A stretch of DNA of 64,000 bases from Bacteroides sp. (GCA_014801815.1 JAAVDM010000045.1:1-64000); one strand, 5' to 3'. Shown: positions 1-9,578, counted from the stretch's first letter. Program-made: numbers and translations. The notes: generated by a model not told the origin, from the sequence alone.

Positions 1-1
1 A

Positions 2-85
2 AACTTTGCAGAAATCATCTGCCATTACGAATATTTCAGTAATTTTGTCTTCGGTGAGCATAGCGATAAGAGTATTTGTTTGTAA
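2..85 (+). CDS. 3' end of an unidentified gene (partial)
   Basis: An open frame enters from the left edge and ends with TAA at 83-85. Only 27 codons are visible, rich in aromatic and acidic residues (…HYEYFSNFVFGEHSDKSICL), too few for a family call. A near-perfect inverted repeat (61-76 with 103-118) overlaps its end and could be its terminator. It may belong to the same decayed accessory gene set as the BRO/RhuM remnants just downstream, but this is a guess. Confidence 0.3.
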   Translation, partial: NFAEIICHYEYFSNFVFGEHSDKSICL

Positions 86-237
86 TTCAGCACTATAAAT
101 TTAATACTTTTATCGCTAAGCACTAAATTTTCAACTACTTAAATTTCATCGAACTCACGTTAATAATAAGTGATATATAAAAAGTATTAGAGAGTAATAT
201 AAATCTGTTTTAGTAGTTCTGTTCTGGGCACAGACAA

Positions 238-276
238 AGCGAGATAACTCATTGAAACTTCAATAGTTATCTCGCT
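238..276. terminator. Strong hairpin, probable bidirectional terminator
   Basis: Arms 238-249 and 265-276 are a perfect 12-bp inverted repeat, and an inner 6-bp stem (251-256 with 259-264) extends it with a single bulged base. It is followed by TTTT on the plus side and lies between the partial plus-strand gene at the left edge and the minus-strand BRO-like gene. Confidence 0.55.
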
Positions 277-357
277 AATCTTTTATTTAACTGGCAAATT
301 ACTGGCAAATGCTCAATTTCCAGCTCATCTCTTGCCAGTAGATACGCATAGATTGTA

Positions 358-654
358 TTAGAGAGTAACCACACTTTCCAGTCCGTGAGTCTCACTCACA
401 AACTGCAACACTGCATCTCTAATTTTGTACGGAGCCTCAAATCTAAACCCGTGAGTACCACTCACGAGTTGAATACCCTCCTGTCCCAGCTTACGCTTGA
501 GCCAACGCCAATAGTTTCCGGCCTTTGTATAGTCCGGCTCATCATTGATAGCGCGTACCACATCAGTAGCCGAGAACCACCAGCAGCTGTTCTCGTCATC
601 CCAGACCGCCCTCACCTCGCGATCATTGAAAAACAGTATCGACTTCTTACTCAT
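358..654 (-). CDS. Truncated BRO-N / phage antirepressor-like protein
   Basis: The N-terminal two thirds match the BRO-N fold used by phage antirepressors and Fic-linked relatives in Bacteroidetes: FFNDREVRAVWDDEN…WWFSATDVVRAI, then a Y/W/L-rich stretch ending in FEAP. In complete members FxxxAPDGK is followed by a longer domain. Here the frame goes into a short tail that partly repeats the preceding segment (VSGTHG, then VSETHG) and stops, so the gene looks truncated or rearranged. The start is placed at the Met before SKKS; an upstream in-frame ATG at 675 adds seven residues without family support. The function, if any, would be DNA binding or regulation. It sits next to a RhuM-like remnant, in keeping with a degraded phage or mobile-element cargo region. 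Confidence 0.5.
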   Translation of the reverse strand: MSKKSILFFNDREVRAVWDDENSCWWFSATDVVRAINDEPDYTKAGNYWRWLKRKLGQEGIQLVSGTHGFRFEAPYKIRDAVLQFVSETHGLESVVTL

Positions 655-689
655 ATATATATGGTGTATATACATATGGTGTCTTAGTT

Positions 690-812
690 ATGCAACTTGG
701 CTAGAGTTCAGTCAAGACATATAAGCCATTTAGTCCGCAGTAAGCCACACAGATTCATTGGCAAGCCGAGTCCCAATCTTCGTCTCGGCATCCTGTGTCT
801 GAAATAATATAA
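690..812 (-). pseudogene. RhuM/BRO-type N-terminal remnant
   Basis: On the minus strand the region reads QDAETKIGTRLANESVWLTA, then D-stop-MAYMS-stop. The sequence around VWLT resembles the start of RhuM-family proteins (…ETVWLTQKQMAELF). In-frame stops sit at Gln-like positions. No full gene is present, and the fragment ends where the next gene's 3' end begins. The family call rests on one short motif. Confidence 0.3.
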
Positions 813-819
813 TATGCCC

Positions 820-1761
820 CTATACATTCGCATCTACTAGCTCAATATCGTTGTAAATCTTATAACTAAATTCCACTAAATGATCAATATCGACCTTGTT
901 TTTTCTAATAGAAAGAATCTTAATTACGGCAAATTTGTGCATCTGATTTTCAAGTATCAGGATTTCTCCAACTAATAAAGACTTACATCTTGAGGTGTAA
1001 TCAAATTTGAGAAAATCAGAAGGTTCAGGAAAGCTATTAAACTCTGGATTATAACCAATTCGTAAAATATGATCTTTATAACAATAGATTGAATTATATC
1101 CACATTCACTAAACCCTAAGATAAATCTATAATTCCCATCTCCTATCGTGTATTTTCCACTATTCCTTTTGTAGTCAAATTTGACTGTACCACACATTGC
1201 TGGATTACTAAACTCCACTTCTTGTAAGTTTAACAATTGACTAATAGTACAAGATGCTTGAATTGAAGAAAATGGGTTGTTTCCTAAATCTGGTTTACGT
1301 TTTAAGTCCTCATTATATATGCGGGCTAACAACTCTGTATATATCGCTAGATAATTTTCATCCACCGAAAAATCTGCATATTTAATACCTGACAAGAAAT
1401 TGGGGAGCGTTTTGTTTTTATTGTTTCGAATAATTGGAATTATATAATCAATGTTGGTGCCAGACATCAGATCTGCTGACAAAATACGTTTTTCATAACC
1501 AACCCCGCCTTTACCTAAATTTGCTTTCCTGACATAGTTTTCAGAACATATGCACAGAACCAATTGTGAACTAGTTAACCCTTGCTCCATGAAGAATGCA
1601 AGATCATTACCCAAACGAGCGTCCCATTGATCCAAGAAAACGTCTACACCATGTTTTCTTAAATCCGTAGCGAGTTTTAAAACCCAATTCATATGATTTT
1701 TATTCTCTTCACAATCCCATGAATATGAGATAAAGAGTTTTGGATGGCCAATATTGTTCAT
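820..1761 (-). CDS. SEFIR/TIR-like domain protein, putative defence effector
   Basis: Residues 8-150 form a SEFIR-type (TIR-related) domain: LFISYSW at the first strand, a GVDVFLDQWD box near residue 45, a CICSENY strand near residue 70, and GGVGYEK with a Glu at about residue 90, where TIR-fold NADases carry their catalytic Glu. About 160 C-terminal residues form an unrecognised beta-rich domain. There is no signal peptide or membrane segment, so it is cytosolic. Bacterial SEFIR/TIR proteins often act as NAD-depleting or signalling effectors in anti-phage defence; that role is inferred. It lies 222 bp after the DUF4062 gene on the same strand as the type III restriction-modification operon, so it may be transcribed separately. 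The region is AT-rich compared with the core genes. Confidence 0.7.
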   Translation of the reverse strand: MNNIGHPKLFISYSWDCEENKNHMNWVLKLATDLRKHGVDVFLDQWDARLGNDLAFFMEQGLTSSQLVLCICSENYVRKANLGKGGVGYEKRILSADLMSGTNIDYIIPIIRNNKNKTLPNFLSGIKYADFSVDENYLAIYTELLARIYNEDLKRKPDLGNNPFSSIQASCTISQLLNLQEVEFSNPAMCGTVKFDYKRNSGKYTIGDGNYRFILGFSECGYNSIYCYKDHILRIGYNPEFNSFPEPSDFLKFDYTSRCKSLLVGEILILENQMHKFAVIKILSIRKNKVDIDHLVEFSYKIYNDIELVDANV

Positions 1762-1983
1762 AATATTGATATCGAATTGAACTATAAGACTTTTTTCTAT
1801 TATTAACTATCAATATCCCTTAAAGATTCCTACACATTACGATTAATTGGTGTTTTGAATCAATCATGAGGATGTCATCGTGTTTCAAATCGTATAAATA
1901 ACACTTGATACAATCTTTCCTTTCAAAATATTTCATGTACAGGAATATTTTGGAACCATTATTTAGCTACATCTGGTAATCAA

Positions 1984-2982
1984 TTACTCAACATTTCCAG
2001 TAGTATTTAGGTGCCTGATAACACGAAGGTCGTTCATTAGCTTAACTCCTTTCTCAGAAAGCCTCCAGAACAAAGCTTGACCACCTTTTGTGGATTTTGC
2101 AGGAGTAATCCGGATAAGCCCCAATACATTCATTTGAATTTTGATGGTTTGAAAATCTTTAGAACTTATCTCTGGATTATATGGATTCGGTCCATCAATC
2201 TCCTCTACCAATGCCTCTGCAATCGATTTCCTTGCCAAGTAATCATTAAGGGGTTCTATAAAGTATGGAGCTATAAGAGCGAACAGGTCTTTCCATGAAA
2301 TAGTCGTTTCCCACTTGGAATGGTAAACTCCAGCAATGCCCGACAGTGAAATTGTCTCATCAAGAGATGCAACATCTGCTATTTCACAACCAGCACTTTC
2401 CTTCTCTTGTTTGTATTTTCTCAACTCGTCCAATTCCTTTCGGAGCTCATTTATCTCTTGTAGGGTTTCTTCATTTGTTGGGGTATTACCTCTTATCCAG
2501 CCAATCGCAGGATATGTTTTTATAGTTTTAGTAAGACTAACAGCGACTTTACCATTTAAGTCATCCGCGTTACTCCAAAACTGCACGAGTCTTCCAGTCT
2601 TAACCTTATCTCTGAACGCTTCTAATTTTTCACGTTTATTTTGATCTAATTCAATTTTATCAGTTGTCAATTGATTTATGTTATCATGCAAAAATGCAAG
2701 AACTCGGATTCCCTTTGATACGGCGTAATTGTATTCTTGTTCGGTATAGCTTATTCCATCTTCTGTCATTGACCCATACTTGCCACCGATAATCAGAATA
2801 TAGTAATCGCAATCATCAATGATTCTTTTTATGAATTCCAATTGCTCAGAATCAATAGCAGTAAAAAATTCCATACCGGCGGGAATGCAATCTAGCGACA
2901 TTACTGTCTGCATAACCTTTCCACGTTCTTCTTTCAAGTCAGAATATGTGGAACTAATGAATACTTGATATCGTTTATCCAT
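1984..2982 (-). CDS. DUF4062 protein with C-terminal winged-helix-like region
   Basis: Residues 5-150 match DUF4062: [16 protein letters not shown] at the start, then [14 protein letters not shown] and a [10 protein letters not shown] segment. This domain has a TIR-like Rossmann fold and is found at the N terminus of many STAND/NLR-like defence proteins. A coiled-coil stretch ([20 protein letters not shown]) follows near residue 170-195. The last 90 residues ([16 protein letters not shown] … [14 protein letters not shown]) look like a winged helix. The gene begins 26 bp after the mod stop codon, so it is probably co-transcribed with the type III restriction-modification genes. Function is not established. 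Reasonable options are a sensor, a regulator, or an abortive-infection backup. Confidence 0.7.
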   Translation of the reverse strand: MDKRYQVFISSTYSDLKEERGKVMQTVMSLDCIPAGMEFFTAIDSEQLEFIKRIIDDCDYYILIIGGKYGSMTEDGISYTEQEYNYAVSKGIRVLAFLHDNINQLTTDKIELDQNKREKLEAFRDKVKTGRLVQFWSNADDLNGKVAVSLTKTIKTYPAIGWIRGNTPTNEETLQEINELRKELDELRKYKQEKESAGCEIADVASLDETISLSGIAGVYHSKWETTISWKDLFALIAPYFIEPLNDYLARKSIAEALVEEIDGPNPYNPEISSKDFQTIKIQMNVLGLIRITPAKSTKGGQALFWRLSEKGVKLMNDLRVIRHLNTTGNVE

Positions 2983-3008
2983 CTTGTTATATTTGTTATA
3001 TGCAGTTT

Positions 3009-4979
3009 TTAGAAGGCGAAGAACTTGTCTTGCATTCGGTTTTTGAGGTTGAACTTCTTTGTTGAGTCAAGGGCGCGCTCTATGCAGATGAATTTTTTGT
3101 CGGGATGCTGCATAAAGTAATCTACAGTTGAATCAGCTAATGTGTTATCTACACAGATATATGTCTCTTTTATACCGTCGGAGGCAAGGTACACCGTGTT
3201 GTCTGTAAATTGAGATTGAGGTGTGAGTTTATATGTGAGCATAAAGCCTCGCGAGATTAAGATCTCAGTGATTAGCTCCTGCTCATCAAAGCCCATGGAT
3301 AATTGCTGCTCTTTTGTCGCAACATATTTATGGAAGAGTTCAAGATTCTCTTCCTCTGATTTTTCAGGATCCGGAGCAAAGTCAGTACGGGGGAAGGACG
3401 ACTTTGTTAGAGTGAAAGCCTTGAACCCAAGTTGATCAATTTGTTGCTGATCTTCCGGTATAATTATTCGACCCTCATAGGACGTTCTGATTTTTTCAGA
3501 AACAGCCTTATTCCTAGCTATGGTAATATCACTTATTTTCATAAATCCACGCTTAATAGCTTCTTTATTCTCTGAGGATAAAGCTACAGGGAATTGAACA
3601 AGAATATACTTTCTTGAGCCACCATCTTTTAGATTAAGATTAGTAACCGCATGTCCAGTAGTTCCTGTGCCTGCATAGAAATCGAGTACTATACTATCTT
3701 TATTGTTATCAAGTTTTAGTAAATATTCTAAAAGTTGTGTAGGCTTTGGATATCGGAATCCGTAAATACCAAGACTCTCAAGTTCAGTTGTGGCAGTTTG
3801 AGTCCCTCCTAAGTTTTGAAGAACTGAAATGACATGACTTTTAATTCCTCTATCCTTGATACAATCAATCCCTCCAGCATTGGTCAGCACAAACCTTGTA
3901 TTTTGATCTTTTGTATCTTTAACGGGTTCCCAGTTGTTGTCTTCACTCATGAATTGGTCAAGCTGTGCTCTAGCTGCCCAACCACTAGTGATTTTAACAT
4001 CATTTTTTACTCTGTAGTTTTCAACTACTATGTCTGATTCATGATGCGGCCAGTGTGTAGATTGTGCCTTAAATACAGCATTTTCTACTTCTGCCGGGAA
4101 TCCGGCTCTCAATGTTAAAGTCTGAATAGGATTCTTGGGCCCATTTTTTACTATTGTATTACGAATGAATTGATTATTCAACTTACTCCCATCTCCAACA
4201 TTTGGGTCTACCAGATCCGGGAAATCGAATTTATTCGCATCCTTAGCGTACAGCAATACATATTCGTGGCAACTCTTTATCTTTGCCTGATTATCAAAGT
4301 TACCGTCTGTTATCCATACGAATTGGGCAATAAAATTTTCGGGCATAAAAACCTCTTCGCATATCTTTTTTAGATGTGCTACTTCCTTATCATTGATAGA
4401 AATGAGTATTATACCGTCATCCGAAAGTAAATCTCGTGCCTTTAATAGACGTGCGTAAATATCACTCATCCAAACACTATGCTTTCTTCCTTCTGGAACA
4501 GACATTGAGTCAACTAGAACACCATCTTCCGTTATGCCGGATTCTTCCCAATAATGCGCACGATTTTCCGAATAATTATCATTATATGCCGTGAGAGCAT
4601 CTGCATTATATGGAGGATCTATATAGATAACTTTGATTCTATTGCGATAAGATGGTGTGAGAATTTTTAAGACCTCAAGATTATCACCCTCAATTATCAC
4701 GTTTTCGGTAGTGTCAGTATTCACACTCCGTTCCTCATCAAAGTGCAATGTAGCGCGAGTAGGTATAAATGCATTGCGTTTAGCCTTTGATTTACCAAAC
4801 CAACGGAACTCATAGCGTTCAGTCTCATCAACGCTATCCGGATTTACGGCTTTTTTGACTTCATTGATGTCAAGTTGCCCCTCTTGGGTAAACCAATCGG
4901 GAAACATCTGACGCAGCTTTTCCAGTCGTTCTGCGTTAATATCCGGAGATTGTATGATATGGTCTTTATACGTTTCCAT
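3009..4979 (-). CDS. Type III restriction-modification methyltransferase (Mod)
   Basis: Adenine-specific DNA methyltransferase of the beta class. The catalytic motif IV DPPYN is at residue 121, followed by a long variable region that should hold the target-recognition domain. The AdoMet-binding motif [13 protein letters not shown] comes later, near residue 430. The order catalytic-TRD-AdoMet and the length (656 residues) fit type III Mod proteins. It overlaps the end of the res gene by 14 bp, the usual type III arrangement in which Mod supplies specificity for both methylation and cleavage. The recognition sequence cannot be read from the protein. No simple-sequence tract that would suggest phase variation was seen in the gene. 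Confidence 0.93.
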   Translation of the reverse strand: METYKDHIIQSPDINAERLEKLRQMFPDWFTQEGQLDINEVKKAVNPDSVDETERYEFRWFGKSKAKRNAFIPTRATLHFDEERSVNTDTTENVIIEGDNLEVLKILTPSYRNRIKVIYIDPPYNADALTAYNDNYSENRAHYWEESGITEDGVLVDSMSVPEGRKHSVWMSDIYARLLKARDLLSDDGIILISINDKEVAHLKKICEEVFMPENFIAQFVWITDGNFDNQAKIKSCHEYVLLYAKDANKFDFPDLVDPNVGDGSKLNNQFIRNTIVKNGPKNPIQTLTLRAGFPAEVENAVFKAQSTHWPHHESDIVVENYRVKNDVKITSGWAARAQLDQFMSEDNNWEPVKDTKDQNTRFVLTNAGGIDCIKDRGIKSHVISVLQNLGGTQTATTELESLGIYGFRYPKPTQLLEYLLKLDNNKDSIVLDFYAGTGTTGHAVTNLNLKDGGSRKYILVQFPVALSSENKEAIKRGFMKISDITIARNKAVSEKIRTSYEGRIIIPEDQQQIDQLGFKAFTLTKSSFPRTDFAPDPEKSEEENLELFHKYVATKEQQLSMGFDEQELITEILISRGFMLTYKLTPQSQFTDNTVYLASDGIKETYICVDNTLADSTVDYFMQHPDKKFICIERALDSTKKFNLKNRMQDKFFAF

Positions 4980-7680
4980 TGCTATTTATAGTTTGATTGG
5001 CTTGCGCCTTGAAGGTTTCATATTCTTTAATGGGAGCTTTATAGTATGCCTCAATTCCAAGAGATTGGAAATGCTTGATTGCACATTTGATACGCCCAAT
5101 TTCATGAGGAGTTAAAGCCCTTGTGCCGTTTATATCATCAGTGCCTTTAATTTCGACAACAAAATAATATTCATTGTCTTCAGTTGGAGTACTTAAAGAT
5201 CTTTTGTGTAGAACAACTCCAAAATCAGGCTCATAGTTACCGATTGGTGTCGGAATTTTATACCATGAAGGGAACTTTAGAAAACACAATACCTCAGTAT
5301 TCGTTATCTTATCTGCATCAACTGCAAAATTCCTTTCAAGAATACTGTCATATAGTGTTTTATCCCATACTCCATGATTGGGGGTATCTACATAATTATC
5401 ACAGCCGTCCTTATAGAAATCGTCAAATTTGAAATCATAGGTATTCCCGGTTGGACTATATTCTACGCAGCGTACCAATTCATCGAGCTGTATCTGACGA
5501 ATCTTAAACACTGCCTGTTCCATAAATACAGGTGGGTTCTTGATATATTGGGCTTTGTTATCAATTCCTGCAATTATCTTAAGCACCGATGTATAGCATA
5601 AGCCGGTTTTCTCACTTATTTCTTCGATGAGATCATGAGGATTAAATTTTGCTCGCGCATTGTAAGACTCTTCACCATTATATTCTGCGTTCTGAATATT
5701 ACTAATGTCAGAAATGCGCATACTAAGAACATCAATAGTATAATCACTAATACGTATTTCGTTCAAAGCAGAGATGCTCTTACGGATAAGCTCATCTTCA
5801 TCCATATGAATGCGATATGAGGTCTTCTTTGCGACAGTATCCCAAAATCGACGGAACACATTCATGAATGTTTCATCTTTCTTTATTTTGAACGTAACGC
5901 GATTTATACGTCTGCCTTTATGTGTGCGTTTGGGATTCGGAATTTTCGCACCATCTCCATACAATTCTTCATACTCTTGTTGGTAACTGCGGGCAAAAGT
6001 TTCGTATGTCTCATTAGGGACAATAGTGAGTTGGTTTATCTGTTCATCATCAGGAGTATCGTCTGTGTCATAGATTCGCTCTCCATCTTGGTTTACACAG
6101 ATGCGTAATCCTCTACCTATTTCCTGCCGTTTCTTATTTTCAGAGTAGCTTTCATTAAGAGTGGCAATACCGAATACATTAGGGTTGTCCCAACCGACAC
6201 CTAAAGCCGAATGGGAAAAGATAAATTCAATCGGACTTTCAAAGGAAAGGAGTCTTTGTTTGTTATGAAGAATCTCATCAAAAATCTCCTTATTCTTTCG
6301 GCAAGCATCTTCCTTGTCAGTGTATTCTCCTTGTGTGGTCTTAGCGAAATAAAAGCCTTGTACAGCATCCACCTCAGAATCTGATGGTTGTTTACCACCA
6401 TTAAATTCAGCAAACACCTGACGATATTTTTGCTCAAAAAGTTGCTTTATTATAGGTCGGTCAGAACTCATATAATTTGCGACCCTATCAATAAATATTA
6501 ATGATAGATTTTTGATACCCTGAGGTTTCAGCCTATTTTTGTTCTGAAAATGACGTCGTATGAGCCATTCTAACTGCATTGCCCACACCTGTTCTTTATT
6601 GGCAGACGACGAGCCTTCAATGATTTCTGCACCGTTTGTAAACACTACATGCCATTTACGGTCAGTCATTGATTTATAAATACGATTTATGGTAAAATCA
6701 CTATATGACACGTTGGCAGATTTATCCGCAAGATTATCGTCTTTCTTTAACCAACCCGATTCTTTGAACTCAAAGCGTCCTTTGGTTTTATTAAGTTTCC
6801 ACAGCTTTAGTTTAGCTTTAACTTGTGACGCAGTAGATTGCACCTGACTAATCTCTAATTTCATTGTTGCTTCGTCATTGCTCTCAGAGACAGTCAGAAC
6901 TTCAAGTTTTTTTACTAACCCAAGCCGATAGCTTTCTGCGGGAGTCAGTTGGTAAAGAACATTCTTTTTAACCGAATGGGTGGCGGAATAGCGGAACTTA
7001 AACAGGGGTGTCAATTTCCCAATCCATTGCTTTGAATTATCCGTGTCCATACCCTCCTGAGGCTCGTCCATAAAGATAATTGGATGAGTCTGAGCTATGG
7101 CTTCCAGATGAGGCAGATTGTTGAAGAGTCCCTCTCGTTCAACCTGATTTAGTATATTGTTCTCAGAGTTAAATGATGCCAAAGTAAGCACCATAATCTG
7201 AAGGTTGTCAGATGTAATGAAATCGTGAAGTCTGCTTAATTTAGAGCTATCATAGACAAATACGTCAGGAGTAACATCATATTTTTCTGCTAATTGATCT
7301 TTAAAGTTATCAAAAGTATCAATAACACCCTGTCTAATCGGAACAGAGGGCACAATAACAATATACTTGCTTAGTCCGTAGTGCTTGAATAACTCATATG
7401 CAGTCTGGATATAAGTCAAGGTCTTGCCTGTACCCGTTTCCATCTCAATACAGGCATCATTTTCGTCAATTGTGAATGCTTGGTTAACAGGTATTCCGTT
7501 CTCAGAACTTACGCGTTTGATGTTATCAATAAACTCTTGCGCCGACAAAGAACAGACGTTAGAATGAATATCCTCCACATGAGCGTTGTCGTAGGTATTT
7601 CGTTCCATACCACGAAATACCTCTACCACACTTCGTATGGCAGTGGATTGATGCGGTGGATTTTCAAGTTTAAATTTCAT
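4966..7680 (-). CDS. Type III restriction enzyme, Res subunit
   Basis: Superfamily 2 helicase fused to a nuclease (904 residues). Walker A ETGTGKT is at residues 81-87 and the DExx box appears as MDEPQ at about 204-208. The SAT motif (FRYSATHS) is at about 229-236, and the motif VI region QEIGRGLRICV is in the middle third. The C terminus has a PD-(D/E)XK-type nuclease signature, YEPDFGVV … YYFVVEIKG. It forms the ATP-dependent translocase/endonuclease with Mod. It starts 23 bp after the small HTH gene and overlaps mod. All key motifs are intact, so the system should be active. Confidence 0.93.
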   Translation of the reverse strand: MKFKLENPPHQSTAIRSVVEVFRGMERNTYDNAHVEDIHSNVCSLSAQEFIDNIKRVSSENGIPVNQAFTIDENDACIEMETGTGKTLTYIQTAYELFKHYGLSKYIVIVPSVPIRQGVIDTFDNFKDQLAEKYDVTPDVFVYDSSKLSRLHDFITSDNLQIMVLTLASFNSENNILNQVEREGLFNNLPHLEAIAQTHPIIFMDEPQEGMDTDNSKQWIGKLTPLFKFRYSATHSVKKNVLYQLTPAESYRLGLVKKLEVLTVSESNDEATMKLEISQVQSTASQVKAKLKLWKLNKTKGRFEFKESGWLKKDDNLADKSANVSYSDFTINRIYKSMTDRKWHVVFTNGAEIIEGSSSANKEQVWAMQLEWLIRRHFQNKNRLKPQGIKNLSLIFIDRVANYMSSDRPIIKQLFEQKYRQVFAEFNGGKQPSDSEVDAVQGFYFAKTTQGEYTDKEDACRKNKEIFDEILHNKQRLLSFESPIEFIFSHSALGVGWDNPNVFGIATLNESYSENKKRQEIGRGLRICVNQDGERIYDTDDTPDDEQINQLTIVPNETYETFARSYQQEYEELYGDGAKIPNPKRTHKGRRINRVTFKIKKDETFMNVFRRFWDTVAKKTSYRIHMDEDELIRKSISALNEIRISDYTIDVLSMRISDISNIQNAEYNGEESYNARAKFNPHDLIEEISEKTGLCYTSVLKIIAGIDNKAQYIKNPPVFMEQAVFKIRQIQLDELVRCVEYSPTGNTYDFKFDDFYKDGCDNYVDTPNHGVWDKTLYDSILERNFAVDADKITNTEVLCFLKFPSWYKIPTPIGNYEPDFGVVLHKRSLSTPTEDNEYYFVVEIKGTDDINGTRALTPHEIGRIKCAIKHFQSLGIEAYYKAPIKEYETFKAQANQTINSNGNV

Positions 7681-7703
7681 AACAACTTCTTTTTAACGCA
7701 GCA

Positions 7704-7919
7704 TTATAATGATTCTACAAACTCCTTGTTTATCAGCTCCTTTAATTCAACATCTAGCAATTTTGAGATTCGCAATAATAGTGTAATATCTGGTTTAGAT
7801 GGATTGGTGCACCATTTAGAAACAATAGAAGGGTTAATGTCTAGATCATTAGCTAGACATTTGTTTGTTCGTTGTTTTTCTGCCAATACAACTTTAAGAC
7901 TATTAATCCGTTTGGCCAT
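7704..7919 (-). CDS. Small Cro/XRE-family HTH regulator of the type III R-M operon
   Basis: A 71-residue protein that is essentially one helix-turn-helix: KCLANDLDINPSIVSKWCTN with the recognition helix at SIVSKW, followed by an LLRISKLLDVELKELI tail typical of XRE regulators. It is the first gene of the operon and lies 23 bp before res. This matches the controller-protein logic of R-M systems, in which a small HTH protein delays endonuclease expression after entry into a new host. That role is inferred from position and family. Confidence 0.8.
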   Translation of the reverse strand: MAKRINSLKVVLAEKQRTNKCLANDLDINPSIVSKWCTNPSKPDITLLLRISKLLDVELKELINKEFVESL

Positions 7920-8222
7920 AATATAAATTATTTATCTGTAAATTTAATGAAAATTTTTCACACGGCAATAATCCAGGACTCTTTTCTGTGTTCCAGATAC
8001 GATATTTCATTAAATTCAAGATGCCTAACATGTGGAAGTACAGGTAAGAGAAGTTGTTGGTTCTCTTTAATCGGATATGCTATTATCAGATAGACTGCTA
8101 ACATACGATAGATAAGCTGACAAGAATAGGGATAAGCCACTGAGGATTAACCTCTTCCAGATGCTTAAAATCGTGTCGAGATTGAAATAGCTTTTGGTGT
8201 TGTGGTTATCTTTTTGAGTATG
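7920..8222. other. Intergenic, upstream of the R-M operon
   Basis: About 300 bp of AT-rich sequence before the HTH gene. The minus strand contains a broken open frame (8140-7958, 60 codons) with no recognisable family. Near 7925-7960 there are repeated TAAATTTA/AAATTTA-like stretches that could be part of a promoter or operator for the HTH gene. No -33/-7 pair of the Bacteroidales type was found with confidence. Confidence 0.3.
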
Positions 8223-8627
8223 TCAGTTTATTATCAGGAGGGAGAAGCGGCGACCGAGTTTTTCCTCAATGGTTTTCAGGCGTGTTTCCTGAGACTTCCG
8301 GTAGGCGATGAAGGTGTCGGTTGTGAGAAACTTCTGTTTGGCTGATTTGCGAAAACTTTCTAACTCCTGTCTATACGCGAACATAGTCGGCAGACGCTCG
8401 TAGTTAATTAGAATTACGTTGTCGCATAATCGCCTGACTTCGGAGAAGGGAGCTCCCACATCTATTCTTACTTGCTGTGGGATTGAAGGCTTGGGCTGTG
8501 TAACCTGCGAGGCTTTAAGAGACTTGTTCTCTTTCGTAATTTTTCCCCTCAATACGGTTGTCGATGCGCTCCCAACCGTGTCCGCGGCGTTGTTCTCTTT
8601 CTGTGGCTCGGACATTACCGGAGGCAA
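8223..8627 (-). CDS. Hypothetical protein
   Basis: A 134-residue frame with a low-complexity charged N terminus (SEPQKENNAADTVGS…), a central RIDVGAPFSEVRRLCDNV segment and a Lys/Arg-rich C-terminal helix (FRKSAKQKF … RLKTIEEKLGRRF). I do not recognise a family. No signal peptide or membrane helix. Its 5' end abuts a decayed transposase fragment, so it may be truncated and its true start lost. Composition is compatible with a mobile-element cargo protein, but this is not shown. Confidence 0.4.
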   Translation of the reverse strand: MPPVMSEPQKENNAADTVGSASTTVLRGKITKENKSLKASQVTQPKPSIPQQVRIDVGAPFSEVRRLCDNVILINYERLPTMFAYRQELESFRKSAKQKFLTTDTFIAYRKSQETRLKTIEEKLGRRFSLLIIN

Positions 8628-8639
8628 TCTCTATTGGTT

Positions 8640-8880
8640 GTAGAAATATAGGGTGTGTGGTCTTGAGTTTCTCTGAAATGGTGGTATGTGGTTTTTAGTT
8701 CAGCAGGATATTTTCAAAGAGATGATACTTCCGGCAACCCCTTCTGAGCTTGTGAAGAATCGCGTTCACGACTTCTATAGGTTATACTTGTGTCACATAT
8801 CCTTTTTTGCTGTTGAGGTAGGGCATAAATTCTTTTTTTATTGTATCTTTGCAAAATACAGTGTATTCGAGTATAGTTTC
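8640..8880 (-). pseudogene. Decayed 5' end of an IS5-like transposase plus IS terminus
   Basis: On the minus strand, fragments such as NAILHKLRRGCR and YHHFRE can be read across frameshifts. They match the DUF4096-type N terminus of DDE transposases (…IVNAILYKLRSGCRWRLLP … VYHHFRKW). The same region in the IS relic at 31.3-32.1 kb reads NAILYKFRSGCRW. Both relics share the terminal sequence around 8838-8878 (compare 32055-32098), including TTATTGTATCTTTG. The rest of the element is missing here; it runs directly into the hypothetical gene at 8627. Confidence 0.65.
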
Positions 8881-8991
8881 GTTCGATAGATTAAAGTGTC
8901 ACAACTCTAATATAGCCAATTTCTATCCCGATACGATGTATTTTATAGTTCTCAAGATTTTTAAGTTTTAAAATAAGTCTAAATTATTTTT

Positions 8992-9543
8992 ATGAGAAGA
9001 TTATTATTTTCGGCCGTACTGCTCTGTATGAGTCAGTGACTTTTTGCCCAAGGAGGACCGCTCCCCTCAAGGCCCACGGTGTATGCACAGGTAGATGAGG
9101 TAAGAAAAGAGTTGAAGCTCGACCAGAAACAATTCGATAAGGTCTACAGTGCTTATGAGAAATTTGATAAAGCTGTTTTTGGCGATTCGGATTCTCGTGA
9201 TTCAGGATTAGGACGTCCTCAGGGTGGAGGCCCGGGGAAAGGTGGTCCCGGTGGCGGCCGACCTGGCGGACCCGGTATGGGAGGCCCCGGTGGAGGTCCG
9301 GGGAAAGGTGGTCCCGGTGGAGCGCCCGGAAAACCCGGACAAGATGGCATGTCCGCATCAAAAGAGCACAAGCAACTTCCGCCAGACTTGGAAAAGCTTG
9401 AAAAGACCAAGGCAAAGCAGGAAGAGAAGCTCGACAAATCAATGAAGAAGTTATTTAAAAATAATAATGAGCTCTATACAAAGTGGAAGGCTTTGAGAGA
9501 GGCTCAGTTGCGGAAATTGTTTCCCCCCTTTCATCCCTCATAA
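8992..9543 (+). pseudogene. Gly/Pro-rich Spy/DUF4890-like secreted protein with a TGA inside the signal peptide
   Basis: The frame from ATG 8992 reads MRRLLFSAVLLCMSQ, then TGA (9037-9039), then LFAQGGPLPSRP, continuing open to 9541. Without the TGA this is a textbook signal peptide with cleavage around FAQ. The mature part has a helical N-terminal segment (VRKELKLDQKQFDKVYSAYE) and a 45-residue Gly/Pro/Lys-rich insertion built from near-identical DNA repeats (9225-9256 and 9289-9320). A charged coiled-coil tail (LEKLEKTKAKQEEKLDKSMKKL) follows. The shape recalls the Spy/CpxP-like helical proteins of Bacteroidetes (DUF4890). A GTG at 9079 could start a version lacking the signal peptide. Likely a nonsense-mutated gene, unless the TGA is a sequencing error or is read through. 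It lies 36 bp before the Cthe_2159-type lipoprotein. Confidence 0.6.
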
Positions 9544-9578
9544 CGAGAGCATGATAAGTAGCTCTTAAAAATGAAACG

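Noticed and set aside
7958-8140. 60-codon minus-strand frame before the HTH gene
   Set aside because: No recognisable family, and flanking frames also have stops; it may be a gene scrap, but I cannot support it as a gene.
9225-9320. Near-identical direct repeats looking like a short CRISPR-type array
   Set aside because: They are in-frame repeats coding for Gly/Pro/Lys-rich protein with no spacers and no cas genes.
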